In this document: piece after piece, positions 8,419-16,970 of the stretch
Position numbering within the stretch: the first letter of the stretch is position 1
Layout of the letters: the number at the start of each line of letters is the position of its first letter
NCBI GenBank assembly: GCA_041397625.1
Contig: JAWKWH010000001.1
Coordinates: forward strand, 1 to 64,000
Length of the DNA: 64,000 bases
Origin: JAWKWH01 sp041397625
GTDB taxonomy: Bacteria > Pseudomonadota > Alphaproteobacteria > Rhizobiales > Rhizobiaceae
Reading direction: 5' to 3'
Translations under genes and position numbers: made by a program
Notes under the pieces: generated by a model
The model's input: only the letters and a program-made list of their open reading frames with translations
Told to the model about the DNA's origin: nothing
The model's database searches: none

Positions 8419-9065
8419 CGCGGCCGTTCGAACGCCGCCCGCTCCGCCTCGCAGTCGGCGCGGAAATCGCAGCCTTCGATATGATCGTTGACCATGCCCA
8501 TCGCCTGCATGAAGGCATAGACCGTGGTCGGGCCAACGAACGACCAGCCGCGCTTCTTAAGATCCTTGGAAATTCTCGCCGAGGTTTCCGTCTTGCCAAG
8601 CGTCGCAAGCGTGGCGCGGTCGAGCCTCTTCGGCCTGTCCTTGGGACCCGGCTCGAAGCGCCAGAAATAGGCGGCAAGCGAGCCGAACTCGTCCTCCATC
8701 TCCACGGCCCGCCTGGCATTGTTGATGGTCGAGACGATTTTGCCGCGGTGGCGCACGATGCCGGCGTCACCGAGCAACCGTTCAACATCGCCGTCGCCGA
8801 ATTCGGCCACCGCGTGGAAATCGAAACCGGCAAAGCCGGCGCGGAAGTGCTCGCGCTTGCGCAGGATCGTCAGCCACGACAGGCCGGACTGGAAACCTTC
8901 GAGACAGATCTTCTCGAACAGGCGCCTGTCGTCGGCGACCGGCCGGCCCCACTCGCGGTCGTGATAGGCCTCGTAGTCGGGCATCCCGCCGTGCCAGAAG
9001 CAGCGGTTCCGGCCGTCCGCGCCGGTCAGCAGACCGGTCTTGGCGCTGTCATTCTCATTGGCCAA
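8415..9065 (-). CDS. tag: DNA-3-methyladenine glycosylase I
   Basis: Removes N3-methyladenine from alkylated DNA (base excision repair). The 216-residue product has the Tag zinc ligands in the right spacing: Cys22 and His35 (RCFWHG ... YHDREWG) and His195 and Cys199 (DHIEGC), plus the helix-hairpin-helix segment around GFQSGLSWLTIL. The only credible start is TTG at 9065, which has AAGGA about 10 bases upstream; no in-frame ATG precedes the conserved GLLTG. The use of TTG may lower expression. It is divergent from the L,D-transpeptidase gene (223 bp). Confidence 0.9.
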   Translation of the reverse strand: MANENDSAKTGLLTGADGRNRCFWHGGMPDYEAYHDREWGRPVADDRRLFEKICLEGFQSGLSWLTILRKREHFRAGFAGFDFHAVAEFGDGDVERLLGDAGIVRHRGKIVSTINNARRAVEMEDEFGSLAAYFWRFEPGPKDRPKRLDRATLATLGKTETSARISKDLKKRGWSFVGPTTVYAFMQAMGMVNDHIEGCDFRADCEAERAAFERPR

Positions 9066-9288
9066 ACCGTTGATCCTTATGGTTAATGCCGATTCCGGCC
9101 GGATTCATCATCGTTTTACCAGATTCCTGAACCGGGCGGTAACCACACCGGAATCTTTCCTGACAATTTCGCATTTTATGAAAATCGATTCACTTTTCGG
9201 ACTCTGCTCTGCGGGCACTGTGCGGTCGAGCCGGGCGCGGTATCTCCGCCATGCCCGGTTGGTGACGAAACAGTTGAGAGTACGTCCA

Positions 9289-10080
9289 ATGCGCAGTTTC
9301 CTGCTTGCCGTCGCTCTGGCCGCGACGACGGTGCTGACCACGCAGCCCGGCCAGGCCAATGATCGCTACCGCACCCGGCCGCCGGTTCTCGTCAGTCCCG
9401 ATCTTTCGGCGCCGTGGGTGATGCAGTTGCGCCGTTCGCCCGGTGGCGAGGTTAATCGCCGCACGGTAATGCGCCCGGCGGAAGCCGCACCCGCGCGCCG
9501 CATCCTGCGGCCGGCCAAGCGCCGCGAGCTTCGTCGCGACCACCGCCGCGAGGTGAAACGCGAACAGGTTCGCGCCGCCGCTACCGTCGCCGTGCCCAAA
9601 CCGAAGGCGGTGACCCCGAAGATGAACCCGAAATATCTGCCGGCCACGGTTGCCTATGACGGCGGCGAAAAGACCGGCACGATCATCATCAATACCAATG
9701 AACGCTATCTCTATCTGGTGCTGCCGGGCGGCAAGGCGCGCCGCTACGGCGTCGGCGTCGGCAAGCCGGGCTTCGAATGGGCCGGCACGCACAAGGTGAC
9801 GCAAAAGCGCGAGTGGCCCGACTGGCGGCCGCCGGCGGAGATGATCGCGCGGGAACGCAAGAAGGGCCGCGTCTTGCCGGTGCATATGGCGGGCGGGCCG
9901 GCCAATCCGCTCGGCGCCCGCGCGCTCTATCTCGGCAGCACGCTTTACCGTATTCACGGCACCAATGCGCCCTGGACCATCGGCGGCGCCGTTTCATCGG
10001 GTTGCATTCGCATGCGCAACGAGGATGTCATCGATCTCTACGAGCGCGTGCCCGTGGGCGCGAAGGTGGTCGTCATCTGA
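9289..10080 (+). CDS. L,D-transpeptidase (YkuD domain), exported
   Basis: Periplasmic cysteine transpeptidase that makes 3-3 peptidoglycan cross-links or attaches proteins to peptidoglycan. Of 263 residues, 1-22 form a signal peptide (MRSFLLAVALAATTVL, cut near GQA); 25-115 is a basic linker very rich in Arg, Ala and Pro; the YkuD domain covers about 130-263 and carries the catalytic block HGTNAPWTIGGAVSSGCIRM with the nucleophilic Cys. ATG 9289 is preferred to upstream in-frame starts because it creates the signal peptide. Paralogues are numerous in Hyphomicrobiales, so the exact role is open. Confidence 0.9.
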   Translation: MRSFLLAVALAATTVLTTQPGQANDRYRTRPPVLVSPDLSAPWVMQLRRSPGGEVNRRTVMRPAEAAPARRILRPAKRRELRRDHRREVKREQVRAAATVAVPKPKAVTPKMNPKYLPATVAYDGGEKTGTIIINTNERYLYLVLPGGKARRYGVGVGKPGFEWAGTHKVTQKREWPDWRPPAEMIARERKKGRVLPVHMAGGPANPLGARALYLGSTLYRIHGTNAPWTIGGAVSSGCIRMRNEDVIDLYERVPVGAKVVVI

Positions 10081-10173
10081 GCTGTCGAGTTCGCTGAAAG
10101 GCCGGCCGAGGGGACTTGTCATTGGCTGGGCCGGCCCGGGAGCGCTCCGGAAACCCGTGAAGCGCTCCGCTCA

Positions 10174-10216
10174 GGGGAAGCGCGGTGTTGGGATCCTGCG
10201 CTTCCCCGAACTTTTT
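10174..10216 (+). terminator. Intrinsic terminator of the L,D-transpeptidase gene
   Basis: Perfect 10-bp stem GGGGAAGCGC / GCGCTTCCCC with a 14-base loop, followed by GAAC and five T residues. It ends 8 bases before the glcF stop codon, on the opposite strand. Confidence 0.8.
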
Positions 10217-10223
10217 GCCGGCC

Positions 10224-11552
10224 TCAGATCCGGGTATCGGCGGTTTGCCGCCGCGGTTCCGGCAAGCCGTCGGGCTTTTCTCCGCCCCAAGCCCAGTTCA
10301 GCAGTTTCACAGTGTGCACCACCGGTTGTTTCGCTACCGGTCCGATCTGAGCGATGCAGCCTATATTGCCGGCGGCGATCACGTCGGCCCGGGTTGCGGA
10401 AAGGTGTTTGACCTTGCGGTCGCGCAGCCTGCCTGCAATGTCGGGCTGCATGATGTTGTAGGTACCGGCAGAACCGCAGCACAGATGGCCCTCACGCGGT
10501 TCGCGCACCGTGAAGCCGGCCTTTTGCAGCAACTTTTTCGGCGCGGCGGTGATTTTCTGGCCGTGCTGCATCGAGCAGGCGGAATGGTAGGCGACCGTCA
10601 GGCCGGATCCGTTCGCCGGATCCGGCAGGTCGAGCGATGAGAGATACTCGGTGATATCCCTGGCGAGCGCGGACACCGTCTTCGCCTTCTCGGCATAGGC
10701 CGGATCGCGCTTCAGCATGTGTCCGTAATCCTTGACCGTCGTGCCGCAACCCGACGCGGTGATGATGATGGCGTCGAGCCCGTCCTTTTCCATCTCGCCG
10801 AGCCAGGCGTCGATATTGTTGCGCGCCTGGTCGAGCGCCTGTTTCTCGCGGCCCATGTGATGCACCAGCGCACCGCAACAGGCTTCGCCCGGCGCGTTAA
10901 CCACTTCGATGCCGAGTCGGGTCAACAACGCGACCGTCGCCTCGTTGATGCCGGGGTCGAGCACCGCCTGGGCGCAGCCGGTCAGCATCGCCACGCGTCC
11001 CTTCCTTTCGCCCATTGCCGGGCTTGTCCCTCGCTTCGCTGCTGCGGTGGGAATTTTTCTTGGCGCCAGGGTCAGCATTGCCGCCAAAGGTTTCGTTTGC
11101 GAAATGATATTGAACATCGAAGCGAAAGGCCGGCCGATCGCAGCAAGCCGAAGTGCTGCCCGGAAGCGTGCCGGATAGGGAAGCACCAGCGCCAGCGTGT
11201 TGCGGATCATCCGGTCGATCAGCGGCCGGCGGTAGGTCTTCTCGATATGGATGCGGGCGTGGTCGACCAGATGCATGTAGTCGACGCCCGACGGACAGGT
11301 GGTGGTGCACGCCAGGCATGACAGGCAGCGGTCGATATGGGTCACCACCTCGCGGTCGGCGGCGCGGCCGTTCTCCAGCATGTCCTTGATCAGGTAGATG
11401 CGCCCGCGCGGACTGTCGAGCTCGTTGCCGAGCGTCACATAGGTCGGACAGGTGGCCGTGCAGAAACCGCAATGCACGCATTTGCGCAGGATCTGCTCGG
11501 CCTCGGCGGTGGCCGGGTCGGCGAGCTGGTGAATGGAGAAGCTGGTCTGCAC
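10224..11552 (-). CDS. glcF: Glycolate oxidase iron-sulfur subunit
   Basis: Electron-transfer subunit of the GlcDEF glycolate dehydrogenase, which oxidises glycolate to glyoxylate at the inner face of the membrane. The 442-residue protein has two 4Fe-4S clusters (Cys25, 28, 31, 35 and Cys76, 79, 82, 86) and two CCG domains (ACCGALVHHMG and LCCGSAGTYNI), the normal GlcF architecture. The start is GTG at 11552. It is the last gene of the glcD-glcE-(membrane gene)-glcF run; only 19 bases separate it from the small membrane gene upstream. Confidence 0.94.
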   Translation of the reverse strand: MQTSFSIHQLADPATAEAEQILRKCVHCGFCTATCPTYVTLGNELDSPRGRIYLIKDMLENGRAADREVVTHIDRCLSCLACTTTCPSGVDYMHLVDHARIHIEKTYRRPLIDRMIRNTLALVLPYPARFRAALRLAAIGRPFASMFNIISQTKPLAAMLTLAPRKIPTAAAKRGTSPAMGERKGRVAMLTGCAQAVLDPGINEATVALLTRLGIEVVNAPGEACCGALVHHMGREKQALDQARNNIDAWLGEMEKDGLDAIIITASGCGTTVKDYGHMLKRDPAYAEKAKTVSALARDITEYLSSLDLPDPANGSGLTVAYHSACSMQHGQKITAAPKKLLQKAGFTVREPREGHLCCGSAGTYNIMQPDIAGRLRDRKVKHLSATRADVIAAGNIGCIAQIGPVAKQPVVHTVKLLNWAWGGEKPDGLPEPRRQTADTRI

Positions 11553-11571
11553 GTCGATCTGCCCGGTTTGC

Positions 11572-11943
11572 CTAGATGACCCAGCTTTCCGGGTTCTTGA
11601 TCGGCTCGTTGCGGCCGACCTGCTGCAGGCCGATGACGCAGCGCACGATGATCCAGACCGCCACCGCGAGCATGAGCACGAAACCGATAAGCACGACCGA
11701 CAGGACCAGCGAGATGAACCCGTAGAGCAGGCCGATCCAGAAAGTGCGGATCGCCCAGGTGTAGTGGGTTTCGATCCAGGCTTCCGACTTGCCGCGATTG
11801 ATGTGGGCGATCACGATGCCGACCAGCGTCGAGATGCCGATGACGAAGCCGGCGAGATAGAGGATGTAGATCACCTGGATATTGAGTTTTCCGGGCTCGA
11901 GCCAGCGGTCGGTCTGGCGCATCGGGTCGTCGTCGTTGCTCAT
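11572..11943 (-). CDS. Small membrane protein, DUF4870-like
   Basis: 123 residues, with three hydrophobic segments (about 25-45, 68-88 and 90-110) and a soluble C terminus; resembles the DUF4870/COG3671 family. No enzymatic motif. ATG 11943 was chosen since the upstream frame reads across the 3' end of glcE. It interrupts glcE and glcF on the same strand with gaps of 31 and 19 bases, so it should be co-transcribed with glycolate oxidase. A role in anchoring the complex or in glycolate transport is only a guess from position. Confidence 0.8.
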   Translation of the reverse strand: MSNDDDPMRQTDRWLEPGKLNIQVIYILYLAGFVIGISTLVGIVIAHINRGKSEAWIETHYTWAIRTFWIGLLYGFISLVLSVVLIGFVLMLAVAVWIIVRCVIGLQQVGRNEPIKNPESWVI

Positions 11944-11974
11944 CGGCCTTGTCTCCGTTTCGTCTGTGCGCCGC

Positions 11975-13177
11975 CTATGCCGCCATCCGCCCGGGATTGA
12001 ACAGCCCGCGCGGGTCAAAGGCCGCCTTGATCCTGCCAGACAATGCCTCCAGCGGCTGCGCCTGAGGCTGGAACACCGGCGCCAGCACCCGGACCTCGCT
12101 GTCGGCGCGCACCAGCATCGCATGACCGCCGCCGTGGCGGGCAAGTTCGGTGCGGATCAGGTCGTCCTGCGGATCGCCACCCTCGAGGCCGATCCAGACC
12201 AGTCCGCCCTGCCAGTCGTAGAAGGCGTCCGCGGCCGTCTTCATGCGCACCGCCATGACGAATTCGTGCCCTCGGGACGGGGTCATCGACACCCGCCAGA
12301 CCGGGCTTCTGCCGTCGCCGACAAGCGCCCTTGCATCGCGGATGTCGCGCCATAGCGCGCGCGATTCGTCGTTCTCGAGCTCCGCCAGGTCGGCGACGCC
12401 GTCAAAGAGCCCTCTCAGCCTTGCCATCCGGTCGGCGACCGAATCGGCGAAGCCTTCCAGCCTGAGCGCCGTCGCCGCGCCGCCGCCGGTCAGCCTACCT
12501 GCCGCCAGTTCCGGCAGGTGCGCGGCGCCTGTTACCTCCGTCGACGACGCCATGGCATGGGCCATCGCCGTCGTGGCCCCGGCGTCGTCGAGGCCACGCA
12601 ACAATAGCGTCGTCTCGATTTCCGGCGCCGGCAACACCTTGAACGTCACCTCCGTCAGAAAGCCGAGCGTGCCCCAGGAGCCGGCCATCAGCTTGACCAG
12701 GTCGAGCCCGGTGACGTTCTTCATCACCCGGCCGCCATTCTTGATCGTCTCGCCGCGTCCGTTGACGAAGCGGACACCAAGCAGGCTGTCGCGCGCCGCG
12801 CCGGCGACAATACGCCGTGGCCCGGAATTGTTGATCGCCGCCACGGCGCCGATCGTCGGATCGCCGTCCGAGCAGAGCAGGGGCCTGTGATCGGCAGGTT
12901 CGAAGGCCAGGCGCTGATTGTTCTTTGCCAGCTCATCTTCGATATGTTTCAGCGGCGTACCGGCTAGTGCGGTCAGGACGAGTTCCGCCGGATTGTAGGC
13001 TGTGATCCCCCGCAGTTTTGCCGACGAAAGAACCTTGTCGGCGAATACGGGTCGTCCGATGGTGGTTTTCGTGCCGCCGCCTTCGATCGCAAACGTCATG
13101 CCGTCGGCGGCCGCGGCCCTGATCCGGTCGGCGGCTTCCGCTTCGTTCGCCGGCTGCAATCTATCTGCCTTGCTCAT
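11975..13177 (-). CDS. glcE: Glycolate oxidase FAD-binding subunit GlcE
   Basis: Second flavin-type subunit of glycolate dehydrogenase. The 400-residue product carries a PCMH-type FAD domain in the first half (EGGGTKTTIG; SDGDPTIGAVAAINNSG; GGRVMKNVTGLDL) and ends in the family motif FDPRGLFNPGRM. ATG 13177 overlaps the glcD stop by 4 bases (ATGA), so GlcD and GlcE are translationally coupled. Homologues are also found in D-lactate dehydrogenases, but the glcDEF context supports glycolate. Confidence 0.93.
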   Translation of the reverse strand: MSKADRLQPANEAEAADRIRAAAADGMTFAIEGGGTKTTIGRPVFADKVLSSAKLRGITAYNPAELVLTALAGTPLKHIEDELAKNNQRLAFEPADHRPLLCSDGDPTIGAVAAINNSGPRRIVAGAARDSLLGVRFVNGRGETIKNGGRVMKNVTGLDLVKLMAGSWGTLGFLTEVTFKVLPAPEIETTLLLRGLDDAGATTAMAHAMASSTEVTGAAHLPELAAGRLTGGGAATALRLEGFADSVADRMARLRGLFDGVADLAELENDESRALWRDIRDARALVGDGRSPVWRVSMTPSRGHEFVMAVRMKTAADAFYDWQGGLVWIGLEGGDPQDDLIRTELARHGGGHAMLVRADSEVRVLAPVFQPQAQPLEALSGRIKAAFDPRGLFNPGRMAA

Positions 13178-14619
13178 GCCACCTTGGTCCCCCGAGACTC
13201 GTCCAGCGGAAACACTTTCGACGGGTTGAGAATCCAGCCCGGATCGAAAGCGGCGCGTACCGCCATCTGCTGGTCGAGGTCGGTTTTCGAATACTGATGG
13301 CGCATCAGGTCGCGCTTCTCGATGCCGACGCCGTGTTCGCCGGTCAGGCAGCCGCCGGCATCGACACAAAGTTTGAGGATGTCCATGCCCGCCGCTTCGG
13401 CCTTCTGCGCCTCTTCCGGATCGTTGACGTTGTAGAGGATCAGCGGGTGCATGTTGCCGTCGCCGGCATGAAACACATTGGCGACGCGAAGCCCGTAATC
13501 GGCGACGATCCTGCCGGTTTCGGAGAGTACGTGCGTAAGCTGGCCGAGCGGCACCGTGCCATCCATGCAGATATAGTCGGCGATGCGGCCGGTGGCGCCG
13601 AAGGCCGATTTACGGCCTTTCCAGATCAGCGCCGCCTCCATCGCCGACTGGCTCTCGCGCACGGTCTTGACGTTGTGCGTGCGCGCGATTTCGACGATGC
13701 GCGCCAGCATCGCCTCCATCTCGGCATCCGAGCCTTCCACCTCGACGATCAATAGCGCCGCCACGTCGAGCGGATAGCCGGCGCCGGTGAACGCCTCGCA
13801 GATCTCGATTGCCGGCTTGTCCATATATTCGATAGCGACGGGTACGATGCCGGCACCGATAATGTCGGCGACGCAGGCGCCGGCGTCCTCGGCGGTGTCG
13901 AAACCGAACAGCACCGGCCGCGCGCCCGCGGGCTTGGCGATCAGCCGTACCGTCGCCTCGGTGATGATACCGAGCTGGCCTTCCGAGCCGCAGACCAGGC
14001 CGAGCAGATCATAGCCGGGCGCATCGAGCGCCTTGCCGCCGATCTCGACCACCGTCCCGTCGAACAGCACCATCTTGACGCCGAGCAGGTTGTTGGTCGT
14101 CACTCCGTATTTGAGACAATGCGCACCGCCGGAATTCATGCCAATATTGCCGCCGATCGTGCAGGCAAGCTGCGACGACGGGTCGGGTGCGTAGAAGAAG
14201 CCGTCGGCGTCGACGGCCTCCGAGATCGCCAGATTGGTGACACCGGCCTGCACCCGCGCCGCGCGGTTGGGCAGATCGACCTCCAGGATGCGGGTCATTT
14301 TCGAAACGCCGACCACAACTGCGTCTTCCTGCGGGATGGCGCCGCCGGAAAGCGACGTGCCGGCTCCCCGAGGCACGACGGGAATCTTCTCGTGGGCCAG
14401 GTAGCGCATGACACGGGTGAGCTGCTCGGTGGTTTCCGGCAGCACGACGGCCAACGGTACGCGCCGGTAAGCGGTGAAGCCATCGGTTTCGAACGGTACG
14501 AGTTCTCGCTCGGAGGTCACCAGGCAGTCGGCAGGCACCAGCCGCGCCAGTTCCCCGGCGATTTCGCCGCGTCGCGCGATTATGCCGCGATCGGGTTCAA
14601 GGAAGGCGATGTCGCTCAT
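13174..14619 (-). CDS. glcD: Glycolate oxidase FAD-linked subunit GlcD
   Basis: Catalytic FAD subunit oxidising glycolate (and often D-lactate) to the 2-oxoacid. The 481-residue protein has the VAO/PCMH flavin domain (VVPRGAGTSLSGGAIP; IGGNIGMNSGGAHCLKYG) and the C-terminal FAD-oxidase domain (VFHAGDGNMHPLILYN; GGCLTGEHGVGIEKRD; FDPGWILNPSKVFP). First gene of the glc run; a perfect 10-bp inverted repeat lies 18 bases upstream of its ATG and probably controls it. Confidence 0.95.
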   Translation of the reverse strand: MSDIAFLEPDRGIIARRGEIAGELARLVPADCLVTSERELVPFETDGFTAYRRVPLAVVLPETTEQLTRVMRYLAHEKIPVVPRGAGTSLSGGAIPQEDAVVVGVSKMTRILEVDLPNRAARVQAGVTNLAISEAVDADGFFYAPDPSSQLACTIGGNIGMNSGGAHCLKYGVTTNNLLGVKMVLFDGTVVEIGGKALDAPGYDLLGLVCGSEGQLGIITEATVRLIAKPAGARPVLFGFDTAEDAGACVADIIGAGIVPVAIEYMDKPAIEICEAFTGAGYPLDVAALLIVEVEGSDAEMEAMLARIVEIARTHNVKTVRESQSAMEAALIWKGRKSAFGATGRIADYICMDGTVPLGQLTHVLSETGRIVADYGLRVANVFHAGDGNMHPLILYNVNDPEEAQKAEAAGMDILKLCVDAGGCLTGEHGVGIEKRDLMRHQYSKTDLDQQMAVRAAFDPGWILNPSKVFPLDESRGTKVA

Positions 14620-14636
14620 TGCCGGTCTTGCCTCAC

Positions 14637-14661
14637 AAGTGGTAAAATCTGTTTACCACTT
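14637..14661. promoter_or_regulatory. Candidate GntR/FadR-type operator of glcDEF
   Basis: AAGTGGTAAA, five bases, then the exact complement TTTACCACTT. It lies 18-42 bases upstream of the glcD ATG, in the only gap that can hold the glc promoter. The TGGT...ACCA core is what FadR-subfamily regulators such as LldR and GlcC recognise, and a gene for such a regulator is 1.5 kb away. A related 16-mer occurs at 16136-16151. Confidence 0.7.
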
Positions 14662-14697
14662 TGGCGAATTCGATGCAATTACCCCGTCGGTCGGCGC

Positions 14698-16011
14698 TCA
14701 GCCGCGATCGGTGTCGCTGTGCGACTTCCTGATCCAGCGCACCACCATCCACACCGCCAGCACGGCAATCGGTACTGACGCGGCCGTCACCAGTTCCGGC
14801 TTCGACGTCACGCCCAAATGCTTGATGCCCTTGGCCAGATAGCCGACCAGTCCGACCACGTAGTAGGACACCGCCGCCACCGACAGGCCTTCCACCGTCT
14901 GCTGCAGGCGCAACTGCAACTGGCCGCGACGGTTCATCGACGCGAGCAGGCTGCGGTTTTGCTGTTCGACCTCGACATCGACCCAGGTGCGAAGCAGCGT
15001 CGTGGTACGCGCAAGCTTGCGCGACAGGTTCTGCTGGCGTTCCTCGATCGAGCGGCATGTGCGCATTGCCGGCGCCAGCCGCCGCTGCAGGAAACCCGCC
15101 CAGGTTTCGAAGCCGGGCACCGCCTCTTCGCCGAGCGCTGCGAGCCGCTCCTCGACGATGCCGTCATAGGCCCTGCTGGCGCCGAAGCGATAAAGCGACG
15201 CTGCCGCATCGGCCTCCAGTTCAGCGGCCAGTTCCGACAGTTCGCCGAGCAGCGCCTGGTTGTCGCGATTGTCGGCGTTGCGCGTTTCGCTGGTCAGTCC
15301 GGCCAGCCGGTCCTCGATGCGGCGGATGCGCGGCGACAGCGATTGCGCCAGCGGCAGGCCCAGCATGGCGAGCGTCCGGTAGGTCTCGATCTCGATCAGC
15401 CGCTGCGCCAGCGCGCCGGCGCGCGCCGACGATAGGCCCCGGTCGAGCACCAGGATGCGCGTCAGCCCGTCGCCGTCCTGGCGGAAGTCGGTAATCGCCG
15501 CCGCCCTGCCGCCGTCGACCAGCGAGTAGCACAGGCTGGTCTCGTCGAAGCCGGCCACGAGTTTCTCCGCCGTCTTGGTCCACTTGCGCATTTCCAGCCT
15601 TACGCCGGCGATTGCCGCGCCGGGCGCGGAAAACCCGTTGCCGAAGGGCGACGTCGCCATCGGGTTTCGGTCATTGGCGCGTAGCGGCCCCTCCCACAGA
15701 TAGGTCGAAAACTCGGTGTGACGTTCCCAGAACAGCCGGCCGCTGTTCCATTTCATCACGTGGTGCCGGGCGGCCTTGTCGGGCGGAGCGACGCCGAGGC
15801 GACGCGAGATGTCGGCCAGGACCGCGTGATCGACGCCGGAACCCCCCTCGGTCATGAACGATATCTGTACCAGGATGCGCGGCACCTCGATCAACGGACT
15901 TGGCCGCGCGTGCACCTCGCCGATCGCGGCCGAACGCCCGCCATGGGCGGCAAATCCCAGGACGCCACCCTGCTGTGCGGCGCTGGCGCGTAACTGCTGG
16001 CCATCCTTCAT
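14698..16011 (-). CDS. DUF3422 family membrane-anchored protein
   Basis: 437-residue protein of family DUF3422. The N-terminal signature region with GEVHARP, the middle acidic/alpha-helical region with coiled-coil character (about 240-340), and two C-terminal hydrophobic segments (around GLSVAAVSYYVVGLVGYL and AASVPIAVLAVWMVV) match the family layout, with the bulk predicted in the cytosol. Biochemical function is unknown. ATG 16011 is preferred over 16086 because of a GGAG about 10 bases upstream and because families start shortly before the HARP motif. It is upstream of glcD on the same strand, but the operator in between suggests separate control. Confidence 0.85.
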   Translation of the reverse strand: MKDGQQLRASAAQQGGVLGFAAHGGRSAAIGEVHARPSPLIEVPRILVQISFMTEGGSGVDHAVLADISRRLGVAPPDKAARHHVMKWNSGRLFWERHTEFSTYLWEGPLRANDRNPMATSPFGNGFSAPGAAIAGVRLEMRKWTKTAEKLVAGFDETSLCYSLVDGGRAAAITDFRQDGDGLTRILVLDRGLSSARAGALAQRLIEIETYRTLAMLGLPLAQSLSPRIRRIEDRLAGLTSETRNADNRDNQALLGELSELAAELEADAAASLYRFGASRAYDGIVEERLAALGEEAVPGFETWAGFLQRRLAPAMRTCRSIEERQQNLSRKLARTTTLLRTWVDVEVEQQNRSLLASMNRRGQLQLRLQQTVEGLSVAAVSYYVVGLVGYLAKGIKHLGVTSKPELVTAASVPIAVLAVWMVVRWIRKSHSDTDRG

Positions 16012-16135
16012 GCGATCGAATCTCCGGGTCTTCCGCCGGGCGACGGGATGCCGTGCTTCTTGCCATCCCTTCGGAAAAAAGGCCATACGGCTCGCCGTCC
16101 CACGGTGAACGCCGCGATCCGGCACAACTGGATAA

Positions 16136-16151
16136 CTGACTTGACCACTTT
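16136..16151 (-). promoter_or_regulatory. Second, degenerate copy of the glc operator half
   Basis: Read on the minus strand, this 16-mer matches 12 of 16 positions with bases 14636-14651 of the glcD palindrome, including AAGTGGT. It lies 46-61 bases before the GTG start of the GntR-type regulator, a position compatible with autoregulation, and also about 125 bases upstream of the DUF3422 gene. It lacks the perfect right arm. Confidence 0.45.
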
Positions 16152-16196
16152 ACCGGCGGGTCACTACAGTCGCCCGGTCTGGCCGGCGAGGCGCAA

Positions 16197-16970
16197 GTGA
16201 GCGAACTCTTTTCGAAAATCGAACAGACCAGGACCGCCGACGAGGTGGTCGGCCAGATCGAGAGCCTGATTCTCGAAGGCATTCTCCATGTCGGCGACCG
16301 CCTGCCTGGCGAACGCGATCTGGCACGCCGGTTCGACGTGTCGCGCCCGATCCTGCGCGAAGCATTGAAACAGCTCGAATCACGCGGCCTGCTGGTGTCC
16401 CGCCACGGCGGCGGCACGTTCGTCGCTGACGTCATCGGCCCGGTATTCACCGAGCCGGTGATGGAGCTGATCTCCACCCATCGCAAGGCGACCGTCGATT
16501 ATCTGGAGTTCCGCCGCGAGATGGACGGCATGGCCGCCGAATATGCGGCGCGGCGGGCGACCGATGCCGACCGCCGCATTCTCGACGACATCATCGCCCG
16601 CATGGAGCGCGCCCACGGCAAGGCGGATTTCGCCGAGGAAGCGGCGATCGACGTTGAGTTCCACAACGCCGTCGGCGAAAGCGCCCACAACATCATCCTG
16701 CTGCACACGCTGCGCGCCTGTTACCGGCTGCTTGCCGATGGCGTCATGTTCAACCGCGCGCTGATCTATGCGCAGCCGGAGGCGCGCGCGCGGTTGCTGG
16801 CCCAGCACCAGGCAATCCACGCCGCCATCCGCGACGGCAAGCCTGCGGAAGCCCGCCGCGCCGCCGAGGCGCATCTGCGCTTCATCGAGCAGGCGCTCAC
16901 AGATGCCGAGCGCACCGGCGACTGGAAACGCATTTCCGAACTGAGGCTGAAATTCTCTGGCGGATTCTAG
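16197..16970 (+). CDS. FadR-subfamily GntR transcriptional regulator (LldR/GlcC-like)
   Basis: 257-residue repressor or activator: winged helix-turn-helix at about residues 8-75 (GDRLPGERDLARRFDVSRPILREALKQLESRG is the recognition region) and an alpha-helical FCD ligand domain from about 95, with the metal-binding Asp/His pattern (DVEFHNAVGESAHN; HQAIHAAI; AAEAHL). FCD members with this pattern sense small carboxylates such as lactate or glycolate. It starts at GTG 16197 and converges on lldD with a 4-base overlap of coding ends; glcDEF lies behind it. The position suggests that it controls both. Confidence 0.88.
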   Translation: MSELFSKIEQTRTADEVVGQIESLILEGILHVGDRLPGERDLARRFDVSRPILREALKQLESRGLLVSRHGGGTFVADVIGPVFTEPVMELISTHRKATVDYLEFRREMDGMAAEYAARRATDADRRILDDIIARMERAHGKADFAEEAAIDVEFHNAVGESAHNIILLHTLRACYRLLADGVMFNRALIYAQPEARARLLAQHQAIHAAIRDGKPAEARRAAEAHLRFIEQALTDAERTGDWKRISELRLKFSGGF

